This document shows, piece after piece, positions 10,777-21,938 of a stretch of DNA of 64,000 nucleotides. The stretch lies in NCBI GenBank assembly GCA_900291925.1, contig UWYS01000006.1:992001-1056000 (forward strand), given 5' to 3'. This stretch comes from Thecaphora thlaspeos. Lineage: Eukaryota > Basidiomycota > Ustilaginomycetes > Urocystidales > Glomosporiaceae. Position 1 is the first letter of the stretch, and each line of letters starts with the position of its first letter. The notes below the pieces were generated by a model, which saw nothing but the letters and a program-made list of their open reading frames with translations, ran no database searches and was not told where the DNA came from. The translations under genes and the position numbers were made by a program.

Positions 10777-12995
10777 CTAGTTCTTCTTGCCAAGTCCAGG
10801 AAGAGCAAAGACTGCAGAAGGTGGCCAGAGAGGAATAGACAGGGATGGGTCGAAACGCTTCGAGGTCAGCTCAGCCATCACGTCTTTCTCAACCCATCGC
10901 TGTTCCGCCACCGAGGACCGCCCCGTCCGCCTGACCCACTCACATTCAAATATCTTCTCCGCCGGGATCGCATCACCCCGTCGCCCTTCGAGCGGGCTCA
11001 TCTTGTGGCCGCGCACCACACCTACGACGCTGCCCGTCTCTACGTCCACAACGGGACCGCCGGACGAGCCGGGAGGCGGGAAGTTGGGCAGAGGCTGGCG
11101 GCGCTGCTGCGTCGATGGTGTGGCAATCATGGCGGACTGACTCGATGCGCTCATCCTCGATGACATCTGCATCGCTGCATCGCCCTGCAGCGCTGGCGGG
11201 TTGGCGGGCGAAGAAATAAGCAGCTTATAATCAAGTTGCGCCAGCTCGTCGTACGTCCCGACCTGGAGGGAAGCGGGCAAGCAACGAAACGAGTATCAGC
11301 ATCTGCGACGCTCGAAGGCAAGATAAGGGCAAGAATGGAGAAGGCACCGGTGGATGTCGCCGCCGCTACTTGCTACTCACCAGGGCCTGACCGCCGCATG
11401 GGTCCTTGTACTCGACCAGCCGGGCTCGACCCCAGCGCGAGCGGCCGGCATCGTCCCTCTCTAGCTTGACTTGCTCCCGCTCGCGGCCCGCGGGAGGCGG
11501 CGGCGACGGCGACGCCTTGAGCTTCTGCTGCTGCTCGTCGTAGCTGTACGCCGGCAGCACAGCGCCCGAGTCGTCCTCCCAACCCCAGAACGACGAGACC
11601 GAGAGCTCAGTGTTGACCGTGGCCGGATATGGCGAGACTGGGAGCGTGCGCAGTCTGGGCCGGGCGTATTCGTGCAGCGTCAGCGGCTCCTCGCCCAGTT
11701 GCAGCAGCACAATGTCCGAAGCCCCCAGGCTGCTGACGAGCGTCCTGATCGGGTAGATTGCGCCCGTCCGTGTGATTGCGAGGGCGATGCTCGTGTTCTC
11801 CTCAGCAGCGGCAGCCTCCTTGCGTGCTTCGGCCTTGGGGCCGCCCAGTCCTGCCGCTCGAAGCTGCGTTCAAGGGCAGATAGATCGGAAAGAAGTCATG
11901 TGGTCAACGCCTCGAGTTGCTGGCTTGGCTTGGCTTGGCGCGAGGCGGACAGGATCGAGAGAATCACGTCCAAGAACTCACAGTGTGTGCGCAGGAGACG
12001 ACAAGATGGCCCTTGCCATCCCCCTCGTCGGCCGTCATGCGGTCGCCGCCGTCAACCGCAAAGCCCGAGCAGACGGCAATCCGTTCCTTGCCCCTGCCTC
12101 CGTGGAGGTTGGTGATGTAAGCGAGGAGAAGGACGCCGTCGTCCTGGGTCAGCTCCAGCTCCTCTTCGGTGCTCGAGGCCGAGGTCAGTTTGACCTTGCG
12201 CGAGTCCACGGGTGTCGACTCGTAGGGAAGCTCGATGGACAGCTGCGCACCCGCACGATCCTCAAATTGTTTCAGCAGGGCAGGAACGGTGGATGCCTTG
12301 AGTCTAGCGGCCGTGGCGAAGCGTCTGATCGAGACGGAGGCAGAGGTGGCCGGGACAGTGCCGGCGGCGTGGAGCGCCCTCGCGGCTGCGAGGACGCGCT
12401 CGTCGAGCTCGTTGCGTCCCTTCATTGCGTCTATGGGGTGCGGATGCTCGCGGCCCACAATGTCCTTAGACTCTTCGAGCTCCTTAAAAGGACGCTTGAA
12501 CATCTCGTCGAGCATTTCGTCGCGCGACGGTATCGGGGTCCCCCTCCTTTCTGCGCCGATGGCGGTTCCCTTGATCCGCTGTAGCTCGGCGTAGCGAGCT
12601 CCTCCGTTCTCTTGGCTGTTCTCACCGCCACTGCTGCTGCGGCCGCCAGAGCTGCCGGATCTGCGGCCCTGACTGCCGAAAGGATCTTTTTTGGACGGAT
12701 TGAGGAAATCGGAGAGGTCGTTTGGATTGTGCGGCCTGTAGTGCTTGGACGTCTCAATCTCGGCGCCCTGGCGTGGTGGAGGCGGTACAGAGGTGCCAAG
12801 CATCGCGTCGACCGAGCTGCCCGGGTTGACGGGGACGGCGTAGTGGCGCCTCTGCTCGGTGGACTGGAACGGCCGACGGGTGCCTGCGCTTCTGCTGGCA
12901 GCAGCGCCCTGGAGATGGCTACGTGCAGGTGCGGTTCTGAGAACTGAGCATCCTAGCCTTGAGGCAGAGGAGGATGCTCTGGCAGAGACATGCAT
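10777..12995 (-). CDS. Mitochondrial trypsin-like serine protease
   Basis: Three minus-strand exons (12995-11982, 11863-11381, 11262-10777) give 660 aa; all junctions are phase 0. The N-terminus is rich in Arg, Ser and Ala with no acidic residue for about 45 residues and continues into RRHYAVP, typical of a matrix-targeting presequence. Residues about 60-200 are low-complexity. The protease core shows the PA-clan triad. His337 lies in VVSCAHT, at the very end of exon 1. Asp388 lies in ASDIVLLQL in exon 2. Ser566 lies in GSSGGPVVD in exon 3, followed by GSVVGVVRGHK. The Asp-to-Ser distance is long because of Ser/Gln-rich inserts. It resembles HtrA/trypsin-like quality-control proteases, but I see no PDZ domain. 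Substrates are unknown. Catalytic competence is inferred from the intact triad. Confidence 0.82.
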
Positions 12996-13189
12996 CGTGA
13001 CGGCAGCAGCAGCGAGGTGTCGAAGGTGGGAGACGGTGGTGAATGGCAGAGCGAGGTGGCGGGCAGAGAGGGGGTGAGAAGACGAGCGATCCGCTGCGTT
13101 TGTCTCTGTGGAGCACCGCGTCGGAGCAGTAGGTTGTTTGATATGTTGGGCGTGGCTGTCGTGGTAGATGGTGGTGTTGGCGGTGAGAG
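12996..13189. promoter_or_regulatory. Upstream region of the protease gene
   Basis: Short presumed promoter and leader between the protease ATG and the foldback element. I see no clear TATA box. Confidence 0.35.
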
Positions 13190-13405
13190 TAACGCGTTTC
13201 CCTAGGAATCCGGCCTCCCTACAGTCGTGTGCAGATGAATTGAGACGCGAGGAAAAAAGAAAGGCTGAGAGAGACCCTAGGAGTGATCTTGGCGATCATT
13301 CAAAATCACTACTGCTAGGGTCTCTCTCAGCCTTTCTTTTTTCCTCGCGTCTCAATTCATCTGCACACGACTGTAGGGAGGCCGGATTCCTAGGGAAACG
13401 CGTTA
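13190..13405. repeat. Long foldback (hairpin) element, 91-bp perfect arms
   Basis: Bases 13190-13280 are an exact reverse complement of 13315-13405, checked block by block. The centre is about 34 bases, where AGTGAT/ATCACT extends the pairing after a small bulge. The outermost bases are TAACGCG and CGCGTTA, so the element could be flanked by, or end in, a TA dinucleotide as with Tc1/mariner-type insertions. It has no coding capacity of its own. Transcribed, it would form a long double-stranded RNA stem. It may be a miniature foldback transposon or a small-RNA source. Confidence 0.9.
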
Positions 13406-13604
13406 ATGGCGAACAAAGCAGAGTCTGACTCTCTAGCTCTGACTCGGTGGCTGGCGTAGATAAGCCGTCGCGCAGCGCCGCTTTCACCCGTGTGTGGAGG
13501 CTTGCCCGCCGTGCCAAGTGACGGGCCGGCTCGCGCCATTCACGCACGGCCCGCAGCCCCTCTGCGCTCAATCAGGGCAAGCGAGCAGGCACGACCACGT
13601 TTAC
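13406..13604. other. Spacer between the foldback element and the 5S gene
   Basis: About 200 bp with no recognised feature. It becomes AT-rich just before the 5S TATA box. Confidence 0.4.
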
Positions 13605-13612
13605 TATATATT
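13605..13612 (+). promoter_or_regulatory. TATA box of the 5S rRNA gene
   Basis: TATATATT begins 31 bases upstream of the predicted 5S start. Upstream TATA elements at about this distance are known for 5S genes in several fungi, where they help Pol III initiation. Confidence 0.6.
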
Positions 13613-13635
13613 TGATAACGCCGACACGTACAAGT

Positions 13636-13753
13636 ATCTGCGGCCATAGAGCCTTGAAAGCACCGCATCCCGTCTGATCTGCGAAGTTAAGCAAGGTATC
13701 GCTCAGTCAGTACTACGTTGGGGGATCACGTGGGAATCTTGAGTGTTGCAGTT
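13636..13753 (+). rRNA. 5S ribosomal RNA (solitary copy)
   Basis: About 118 nt match fungal 5S rRNA throughout. Recognisable parts are GGCCATAG near the 5' end, GAAAGCACCGCATCCCGTC, then GATCTGCGAAGTTAAGC (the internal control region), CAGTACTACG, and GGGGGATCACGTGGGAATC. Helix II (CCTTG with CAAGG) pairs perfectly. The terminal stem and helices IV-V keep Watson-Crick or G-U pairing, although several positions look like C-to-T changes from the usual basidiomycete form. No 18S, 5.8S or 28S sequence lies nearby, so this is a dispersed gene. It is transcribed by RNA polymerase III. The ends were placed by pairing the terminal stem and may be off by one or two bases. Confidence 0.93.
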
Positions 13754-13760
13754 CAATTTG

Positions 13761-13789
13761 TTTTTTTTTTTTTGTTTTTTTTTGTTTTT
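13761..13789 (+). terminator. RNA polymerase III terminator T-runs
   Basis: Thirteen, nine and five T residues, separated by single G residues, begin seven bases after the 5S 3' end. Pol III stops at runs of four or more T on the non-template strand. Confidence 0.85.
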
Positions 13790-16700
13790 GGCCTCCTTTG
13801 TTTAGGCAGACCTGACCTTTTGCTTGCTACTTATCTAGTTTCTGTCCTCGCTTCTTCTACCTATTCGAGCGTTCCCGTTGCAGGATACACTCGAGTCCTC
13901 CGTTTGCGTAGGTGGTCGTGATCGTCCACTGAGACCAACACATCCTCTCCTCTGCTTGCAATCGACCGCCGCCCCGTGGCACACCACGCCCGCCTCCGCC
14001 CGGTTACTTATGAAGGGCGGCACTGTTCTGCCTTGGCTCCGTCTTGGCTTTTGTCTATGAGCGAGACGACTTCTTACTTACAGTACATATATATTATTTA
14101 CCGCTTCAGACCCAGCCTAAGTGCTGTTGCACGTGACTCTGGCTGTGGCTATGCTTGACTCGTGACGGCAGGTGACAACAGGCCGGCAGGTTGTAGGCGG
14201 TGGTGCTTGATCTCTAGACACGAGAGGTCCCCGGATTCGGGTCATGGAAGCTGCTGCCTTGGCCCTTCGCACCTCGGCCTTAACTAGCACAAGTCGAAAT
14301 CTGGACTCCGAGACCCCTCCGTACCTTGTTGTCGCCCCCGTTGTCGGCATCTGATCCGATGATCGCTTCCCGCTCGATCGCGAGCATAGCCGTTACTTAC
14401 GGGGGGAACAATCAGGCAAGCAAGGGTCGACGGTATGTACCTACAGTACATCATCATTTTATCGAGGACACACGTACATACGTGGTGATCTGGAAGGAAG
14501 AGGCAGGGTCCGGGTCGAGACGATGGGATCTGCAGCCCCGCAGAAGGCGGACGTAAAGCAAGAGACAGAAAGAAGAAATCAAGAAGATGTGATTTCATGG
14601 CAGGCAGCCGAGAAACGAGCAAACGACCGCTCGCTCCGCCGTCCCGCAGGCAGCTTGTTGCAATTCCTATGAGATCACACAAGCTGTCCCCACTCGCTCC
14701 GAAGAGAAGCTTGAGCCGCTGCCTCGCTTGTCTGCCTTCTGTGTGTGCTCGACTCCTCCCCGCGCCTTCTGACCATCGCCGTCGGGATGACAGGCATCCT
14801 CCCCTCTTCTTCCCATGCTTTGGTTCTGCAGGGTACTGTAGCGCTACAGCACCTTTGACGTCTCGAAAGGCGCTTGGATCGATGCTGGCTGCCGGTGTTG
14901 CCCCGTGCTTAGCGGAGAGCGTCCAGCCGGACTGAAGCGTCTACAGAATGTACCGACGACATCGTCTTCTCCTTGACGTCTTGACGTTTACCCGGAGGCA
15001 CCGCTCTGCATCGCATCGTATCAGGTCCGCCGGCCTAGCAACGAATGGCCTCCTTGCGGTGTTACGCTCCGCCGCCGAGGATCGCGAGAGAGTGCGGACG
15101 TATCAGGGTGGACACAAGGATCTCTCATTGCGATCGACCGTGCTTGCACACATCAGAAGGCAACCCGGCGAGGTGGGGGCCGCTCGTCCACAGCCTGCTC
15201 CTCTCGACACCATCGAGGCGGTCAACTGTGTACGTCGTTCTACCCGAGTGATATTTGTAAGTGCTGTATGTATGTACTGTACGTGTCCAACCTACGCTTA
15301 GCGGAAATCGGTGTGCAGTAGCTAGAAGACGGGAGACCGAGTTAGAAACCAGCCGCGTTGCCGTCGGAAGCTCGCAGGCCGGTCACGCTCGAGGTATGGT
15401 CTGGACTGGCTGTGCACATCCCCGACGACCCTTACCTACGCAAGCTCAGCCACGACTCACTCAAACTGACGTCTGAGGCGGTACCTGAACAGACTGTCAC
15501 GCCACTCTGTGGACCCTGGCTGGGCGTGCTGTCAACTCCAGTCTCCGTACTGAGGGACGGTGTCGGCCCGCTCCGCTGCACAAGGCGGGAAGGGTCGAGA
15601 ATTGAGTCGAGTGCAAGGCAGTCCCGTCCGTGCCGTGGCCGCTCGCTTTTCCCATGCCAGGTCGGCGGTCTCTGAGAGTCGGTGAAACGACGCAGGCCAA
15701 GCGCGGTCGATGATTGCTGCTCTCCGCTACTTCCGCCTGTGAGTAGATCTGCTTGGACGTCCAGCGGGGCCAGCCTCACGCTTGTCCATCTATGTATCTG
15801 AGTCCGCTGATACCGTCGATGCGCAATCTCGGACTGCTCTGCTCTTGGGGACACAATGGCCAACCGCGGAACCTCGTGGCACCTGCTACAAGGAATCGAG
15901 CTAGTCGGATGCGTGAGCCAGGAGGTCGGCAACGCAAAGCCGAGCGAGATCGCAGCCGAGACGTTTGTCTGGGCGCATCTCACCCGGCCTGCCCGCCTGC
16001 CAAAATTCATTACGGACACGGAGAATTGTCGATCCTCTTGGGTCTTGGTCTGTCTCCCTGCAATGCCTCCCTATCCTTTGACCTCTCGTCTTCGAAGAAA
16101 GGTGCGGCCGTCGCAAGCGAAGTCTATCGAGCTAAAGGGAAAGCAAAGAAGGGGGAAGTGACCTGACTCGCAGGGGGAGAGCAGACGGTCGATTGAAATT
16201 GGTTCGTGAGGCGGACGGGAGTGATATGATGCTGTAGCGCAGCGGTGTTGGTCTCGCTTCGAGGGCCCGAGGCGTGTGTGTACAGTATCTGTGTGTAGCG
16301 CCCGCGCTACGCCGACAAAGGCGCGACCCAAGCACGCACGGACTTTTGACTACTGTGGGCAAATGTGTTTGCTTTCATGCCTCCTGCTTCGCTAGTCATG
16401 GACTGCTTTAATAATTATGGGAAGGTATCACCATACAGTGACGACGCTAAGGAACAGTTGCAACCCAGCAAAGAACGGCAACACCGGCAGCAAGAGCGTG
16501 ACGGCGCGGCGGTGATGGTGGTACGGAGGACCGAAACTCGGCCCAGCCGTTTGAGCTGCACCGCAGACGAACGGGCCGTGACGGAAGACTAGGCCCTTTC
16601 CCACCTTTCGATACACCATTCCCGGTTTTACACGTCCCGAGTGTGATGATCCACTCATCCCAAGGTGCCTCGTGCCCAAGCGGCAGGTTATTATGTATTG

Positions 16701-18433
16701 ACGCAAAGAGCAAGCATGCGGTGTCCTCGCGCAGGCTGGCTTTGCAGAAAGCCGCACGCAGATGTGAGACGAGGCAGGCAGGGTAAAGTGTAGGTGTGTG
16801 GGCAGCTCCCACCCACAATTTTCAAAGAAGTAGGACATGCCAGACAGAAGATCGACGATGACCGTTGTATGCAGCCAGAAGCAAAGAAGTACTCTCGATC
16901 ATCGGCTGCCAAGCAAGGGGGACGAGACGGGGCCGGATCATTCTAGCGGCGGCGGCGAAGAGCGGAACCGAACACCAGGTGGCGGCGGTGGTCGACGGCA
17001 CCAGCTGCTGCCTTGCTCCGCGATCCCGTGCACTGCTGGTCAACGTCGTTTGCAGCGTTCTGCTCGCCTCTCAGTACTTAAGTCGTGTCAACCCTACCTG
17101 TCCCCGGTGCGCCTGTGTCCGCTCCCTCGCCCCGCTCTGCTATGCTTCTCATCGCTGTACGGCTCGCCCACCACCATCCCATCTACCGACACCTCGATAC
17201 GGCGAGCGAGTGCGATAGCTTTTGTCGCCACCGCCACCCCGATCGGGCGATCCACCTACAGTATGTGTGTACATACAGTACCGTTGCTGCCTCGCCTCGA
17301 CCGCTTACTGTAGCTTCCCTTGCACCCGACAGCAACCAAGCACATGCACGTCCCTTTTGCTTGCATGAAAGTGTCATCGGCTCGATCTTCTCGACGGTCT
17401 TCCGCCGCCTCTCCGCCTCATCTTTCGCTGGCGCGCCCGCGCTTCCCTCTGTGACAGCAGCCCGCCATTCAGCTCTAGATCACATCGTATACACTCCGCG
17501 TGCCTGGAAGCATCGCCGCCGCCGGTCCCATAAATCTGTCTCACTCCATCACATTATCACCACACCGCACCACACCGCACAGCACAGCACAGCGCGGCAC
17601 CGACCATCGCAAGAGGAAGGACAGGCCAGGCGCGGACAAAAGCGAGCCCTTTCATCCTCCCGCAAAAAAGAAAAAGCTCGGATCCACGGACCTCCGCGCA
17701 GGCTCCGGAGAGTAACACAGGCCGCTCGTCCTTCTTGACAACCAACACTCTGCCCAGCCACGTCTTTACCGTCATCGTCCCCTCCTCCGCTCCCTCCCTC
17801 CATCACTGCTAGTCTCTGAGTCGCGCCCCTGTGGTCCTTTCCGGGCGTCTCTTCCTTTCAACGCCCCCGACGACGACAACTGCCACCGTTCACCTCTGGC
17901 CTCCCCTTAACATCCTGCTTCGCCTCTCGCTCAGCTTCGCCCAGCTTCGCCCCGCTTCGCAGAGCCCCTCGTCAACGCCCCGAGATCACTCGCAATAACG
18001 ACAAAAACGACCTTACTTGCTTAACGAAACACCGTCTGCGCCCATCTGGTACAGGGCCCTTCAAGCCCAAGCGCCCATCTCTCCGCTCGCTCACTCAGCC
18101 TCCCTCCTGGCTACAGAAGGAATAGACACCTTCACCACCGTCATCCTGTCGTAGAATCTGCGTCCGCCGTAACCTCGGAAGACCAGCGGACCGAGAGCCC
18201 AACACGTTAAAGATACACGACACGGCTCCTCTTTTTCTCATCCATCAGGTAAAGACCACAAGGTTCGCACACCAGCAGCTGCTGCCCCCGCCCAGCACCT
18301 CCCTCGACGACTATCCCTCGGGCCTGCATCGCGTCATCGGCATCGACTCGTCTCGGCCCTACCCTCGCTCTTACGGCCCCGCTCTGCTCTGCTCCAGCTC
18401 TGTCACACGGTCCCGCGGCTCCGTCAAGGCGAG
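13790..18433. other. 4.6-kb stretch without recognisable protein genes
   Basis: No frame here resembles a known family. The longest (for example minus-strand 16019-15432) are Arg/Ser/Pro-rich without conserved motifs. TACAGTA or TACTGTA occurs at 14079, 14442, 14834, 15275, 16281, 17257, 17274 and 17306, a local concentration. The last kilobase becomes C- and T-rich, as expected for the promoter and leader of the + strand gene at 18434. I found no tRNA. Confidence 0.5.
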
Positions 18434-20979
18434 ATGAACAGACTTTCGGGGTCCAACCCGTCGAGCCTAGCGGTACCAGCCGGCGCGATTCCTGCCCAGG
18501 GTCCGCCCCAGGACACCGTCCTGAGGCACCTCGCACACGCCAGAGCGGCCACTCAGCAGGGCGGCAGCGGCTCCAACACCGAGATGCGGGCGTTGTTACG
18601 CAAGGAGCGCGAGCTCGAACGGGTGCGCGCATCATCGTCGCTCTCTAACAGGGAGAACGAGCCGCCGCCGCGGCGAGTCGCCAACACCGCCTCCAGCATG
18701 ACCGCCAGCCTATCTGATCGCAAGCTCTCACAGAACAGCAGCAACAGCAGTCTCGCTACCGGCTCGATCCAGAGCGCGAACGACGGACTGGAGGCACCAC
18801 CACCACAGCCACAACAACCGCCTTCGTCGTCGAGCGCTGCCGTGTCATCTCGATGGACCGGTCATTCACGCCGACCCTCGAACACCAAAGGGACGCTCCC
18901 CGTCACAGCGGGACCAGCAGGTCCGACGGGTGTATCCAGTCTCCCTAGACAGTCCTTGGCGTCGGACAAGGAAGGCAGCGTATCGAGCTCCAGCTCGCGG
19001 ATTCCAGCCCCCCCGGAATCATTCGACCACAGTGTAAGTGCCTCGATGTGCGACGCCAAGACAAGGTAGATTCCACGTGCCCCCGACTGAAGACCTTGAC
19101 CTCGTCCCACGCCTCCCGCTCGACCCAGTTCGGCGTCGACGCGCTGCAAGCCGCCTTCTCGGCCAAATACTACGAGCTGGCGAACAAGTGTAAAAACTGG
19201 GAGCGGTACGCTGCCAAGCTCCGCGCTCAGAACGAGGTCGTCGAAGTCGAGAATCGCGTCCTGCGCGAACAGATCGCCCGCCTCGAGGCCGATAACGCCG
19301 CACTCCGACACGAGCAGCAGCAGCGCGATCACGCCAGCTACCGTCGCGAAGTCGAGTCCCGCCTCTCCTGCTTCGAAGACCGACTGCCTGCCCATACGCA
19401 GTCTGGCGACAACCTCGGTGACCGCTTCCACTCCGGAGAGACACTCATCGACCTCGATCACATTTCTGCGCCATCGGCGCCCTCCTCCGCCAGCAAGAGC
19501 TCCGATGGTCGTCGTCCATGCCAGGTCACCTACTGCTCCTCAAACCTACAGTCCGAAGACCGCCCCGAGCTACGTCCCCCGACGCCCGTTTCGGCCCTAT
19601 CGCTTCCCACGATGCTGCCTAGCGTCCCTCGCCCTCAAGAGTCCGACTACCAGGTCGCCGCACCGGGACGCCGATCGCTCAACCACTACTCCGCGGAAGA
19701 CTTCCACGAGTGGCCGGTCAACAGCAAGCGCGACAGCGCCAGCCTGGCCGAGATCATCAACCAAGATGCAGCGAACCGCGACTTTGGCGCTCTCTACGGG
19801 GAGGGCCGCTCGTCTCGTCTTGGATCGCGCCGGATCGAGTCGGATGCCTCTACCGCCGGTGGTGGCGCGAGATCGGCCGTACTGCCTACGTCTGCCACCT
19901 CTCCTCCGGGACCGTACAGCGCTGTAGACGACCCGTCGGCGCTGACGAGCCACGCCCTTGCTGCCATGAACCGACAGCACGCCGCCATGGTCGGCGGCGA
20001 GCAGCCAACGAGCGGCAGAACAACGGCGCAGGGACACTTACGGCCTACGCAGGGCAAGCGACGCAGCACCATCTCTGTCGATCGAACGTTGGAGTTCGGC
20101 CTCCACCACAGCCACATGGCGGGCCTGTCGACGTACCAAGCAGCGGCCACGCAAGCCTCTGCCGGCGCCGATGCCAGAAGTCGCGGGCCTAGCATCGTCT
20201 CGGAGGCGGCGACCGTCACAGGCGAGTACCTGCAGGAGTACGTCGAGCAGCGCCGACAGCAGCGCAAGACGTCTTTTACCGCCCAGCAGCAGCATCAGCA
20301 CAGCCAGCAGCCCGGTTCGCGGCCGGCGTCCAGGCTGAGCAACCACTCGGCGGGAGGGGACCGCACGCGACGTGCCAGGAGCCGGGCAGGCAGCGTCCAC
20401 GATGCGATTCCGATGCTCAAGGACGACGTCTTCAGTGACGGAGCCGTCGCCGTCGTGAGCGGCGGACCGCCTTCGAGGCCCAGCGGCACGTCTCCACTGG
20501 TTGAAAACGTCAATGTCGTCAACGCGGCCAGCCTCTACGCCACCTCGGGGCTTGGCCTCAACTCGCCCTCGCCGCAGGCCAAGCAGCGTTCGGCGCTGAT
20601 GGAGCTGCGCGGCAGCCAACTGATGATGCCGTCCGACACATCGCAGAGCTCGCAGTCGCTTCACTCGGGCATCGCCGACTACTCTAACTCGTCCACCGAG
20701 CTGTCCGACGGAGCCGAGGACCAGAGGCGGGCGCACCGCGCGCTCTACGCCAGCCTGCGCGCCGAGCTCGACACCGAGGATCTGGTCAAGTTTGAAAAGT
20801 ACGTCCACCGCTACGACGCCCTCGAGATCGGCCTCGACGGTCCGCGCGGCCTGATCAACCGCGTCAAGAAGCTGCTCCTCCTCACGGATCCCGACCTTAA
20901 GGCGAAGCCGGAGAAGCTGCGCGTGCGCAAGGAGCTGGCGCGCGAGTTTGAAAAGGTCGTCAAAAACACTGCGACGTGA
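18434..20979 (+). CDS. Ser-rich coiled-coil protein, unknown function
   Basis: Two exons (18434-19033, 19129-20979) give 816 aa. The donor is GTAAGT at 19034. I prefer the acceptor CCCAG at 19128, which follows a CTTGAC branch-like site and a pyrimidine-rich tract; a nearer AAG at 19092 also keeps frame and would add 12 residues. The N-terminal 200 residues are Ser/Gln/Pro-rich. Next comes a charged helix (SAKYYELANKCKNWERYAAK... LREQIARLEADNAALRHEQ) with heptads, a coiled coil. A long disordered middle follows. The C-terminus has a compact block (RAELDTEDLVKFEKYVHRYD, then GLINRVKKLLLL) that looks conserved. The architecture suggests a scaffold or cytoskeletal/polarity protein, but I cannot name it. 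Confidence 0.78.
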
Positions 20980-21938
20980 TCCGGACGGTCGACGCCATCC
21001 TTCCCGCCTTGTTCGAACTATTTCCCAGGTCACCGTTCCTTGCATCTCAAGTTCACGCAGCACGACCAACACCCGGCACTCACACTCTTATGTTTGCAGG
21101 CCGGGTGAGGTAGATGCGCGACCGTTGCTCCATTTTCTCGTCAAGTCCGTCACCAAGAACAGCACCTGTCCATCCATTCGCTCGCTCGCTCATGTATACT
21201 GCCTTGCCTATCCACGCACACCCTCTCTAGACTCTCAGCATTGTCTCCATACTCCATCCATCGGCGCACGTCATTCGCATCCTATCCCGGAGACGAAGCG
21301 TGTGGTCTTGCTTCGCGCTCCCTCCTCCAACTCGAGCTCTCTCTCAAAAAAAGATAGAAATAGATACATAGATATCGCCATTCGCACCACCGTTTCTCCA
21401 TCTCGATTTTTACACTCACTCGAACAATCTTAGAAGCATTGCGTCGTTCCCCCTTTCCTCTTATCAACTTGATACACCATCTTGTACGTAAGGCAATCCT
21501 CATAGGCATCCCATCCTTTGGTCGTTTGTACCGATTCTCTTCGCTCTCTTCTCATTCGTCGCCTGAACGGTTTTTCTTTTGTCTTTGCGTCGTTCTTTCC
21601 GTGCCTGTCATGTGACGTGGCCGCAGACCTCGGTCGGGATCAACACGGTCAAGACGGGACGAGGAGACGGTCCATCTAAGAACTTCACCACTGAAAGGCG
21701 CGACGACACATAGCGAGGAGCAGCAAATGACGAATAGCTCAAGGTTGCCTTCTATTCGTGTAGGCAAGAAAATCGTTACCGTGCACATCGGTGCGTCGTA
21801 TTCCAGCGTGGCTACATCCTCTTTCCTTGCAGGCTACGTGCGCCTTTTGTCTTTTAGTGTTTCTCATCTTGGGACGCTTCGAGGTCGTAATGGCCCTACC
21901 GTCTCCACTCTCATATCCTCACCGTCGCTTAACCTCTC
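20980..21938. other. Convergent 3' spacer
   Basis: This 959-bp stretch lies between the stops of the coiled-coil gene and IDH2. It is T/C-rich with a short AT-rich patch near 21346-21374. No gene is visible. It should hold two polyadenylation regions. Confidence 0.5.

Noticed and set aside
13168..13571. Two frames on opposite strands that share an identical peptide
   Set aside because: The identity comes from the palindromic foldback, which reads the same on both strands. It is not a conserved protein.
14190..14250. tRNA-like GGATTCGGGTC segment
   Set aside because: No T-arm stem, acceptor stem or D-arm could be paired around it. The GGTTCAAACC at about 57031 failed the same test.
19034..19092. 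Alternative 59-nt intron in the coiled-coil gene
   Set aside because: It keeps frame but ends in AAG, with the acceptor right after the branch-like site. The CAG at 19128 with a pyrimidine tract fits better.
20038..21072. Minus-strand frame of about 344 codons
   Set aside because: Antisense of the coiled-coil gene; Arg/Val-rich shadow without motifs.
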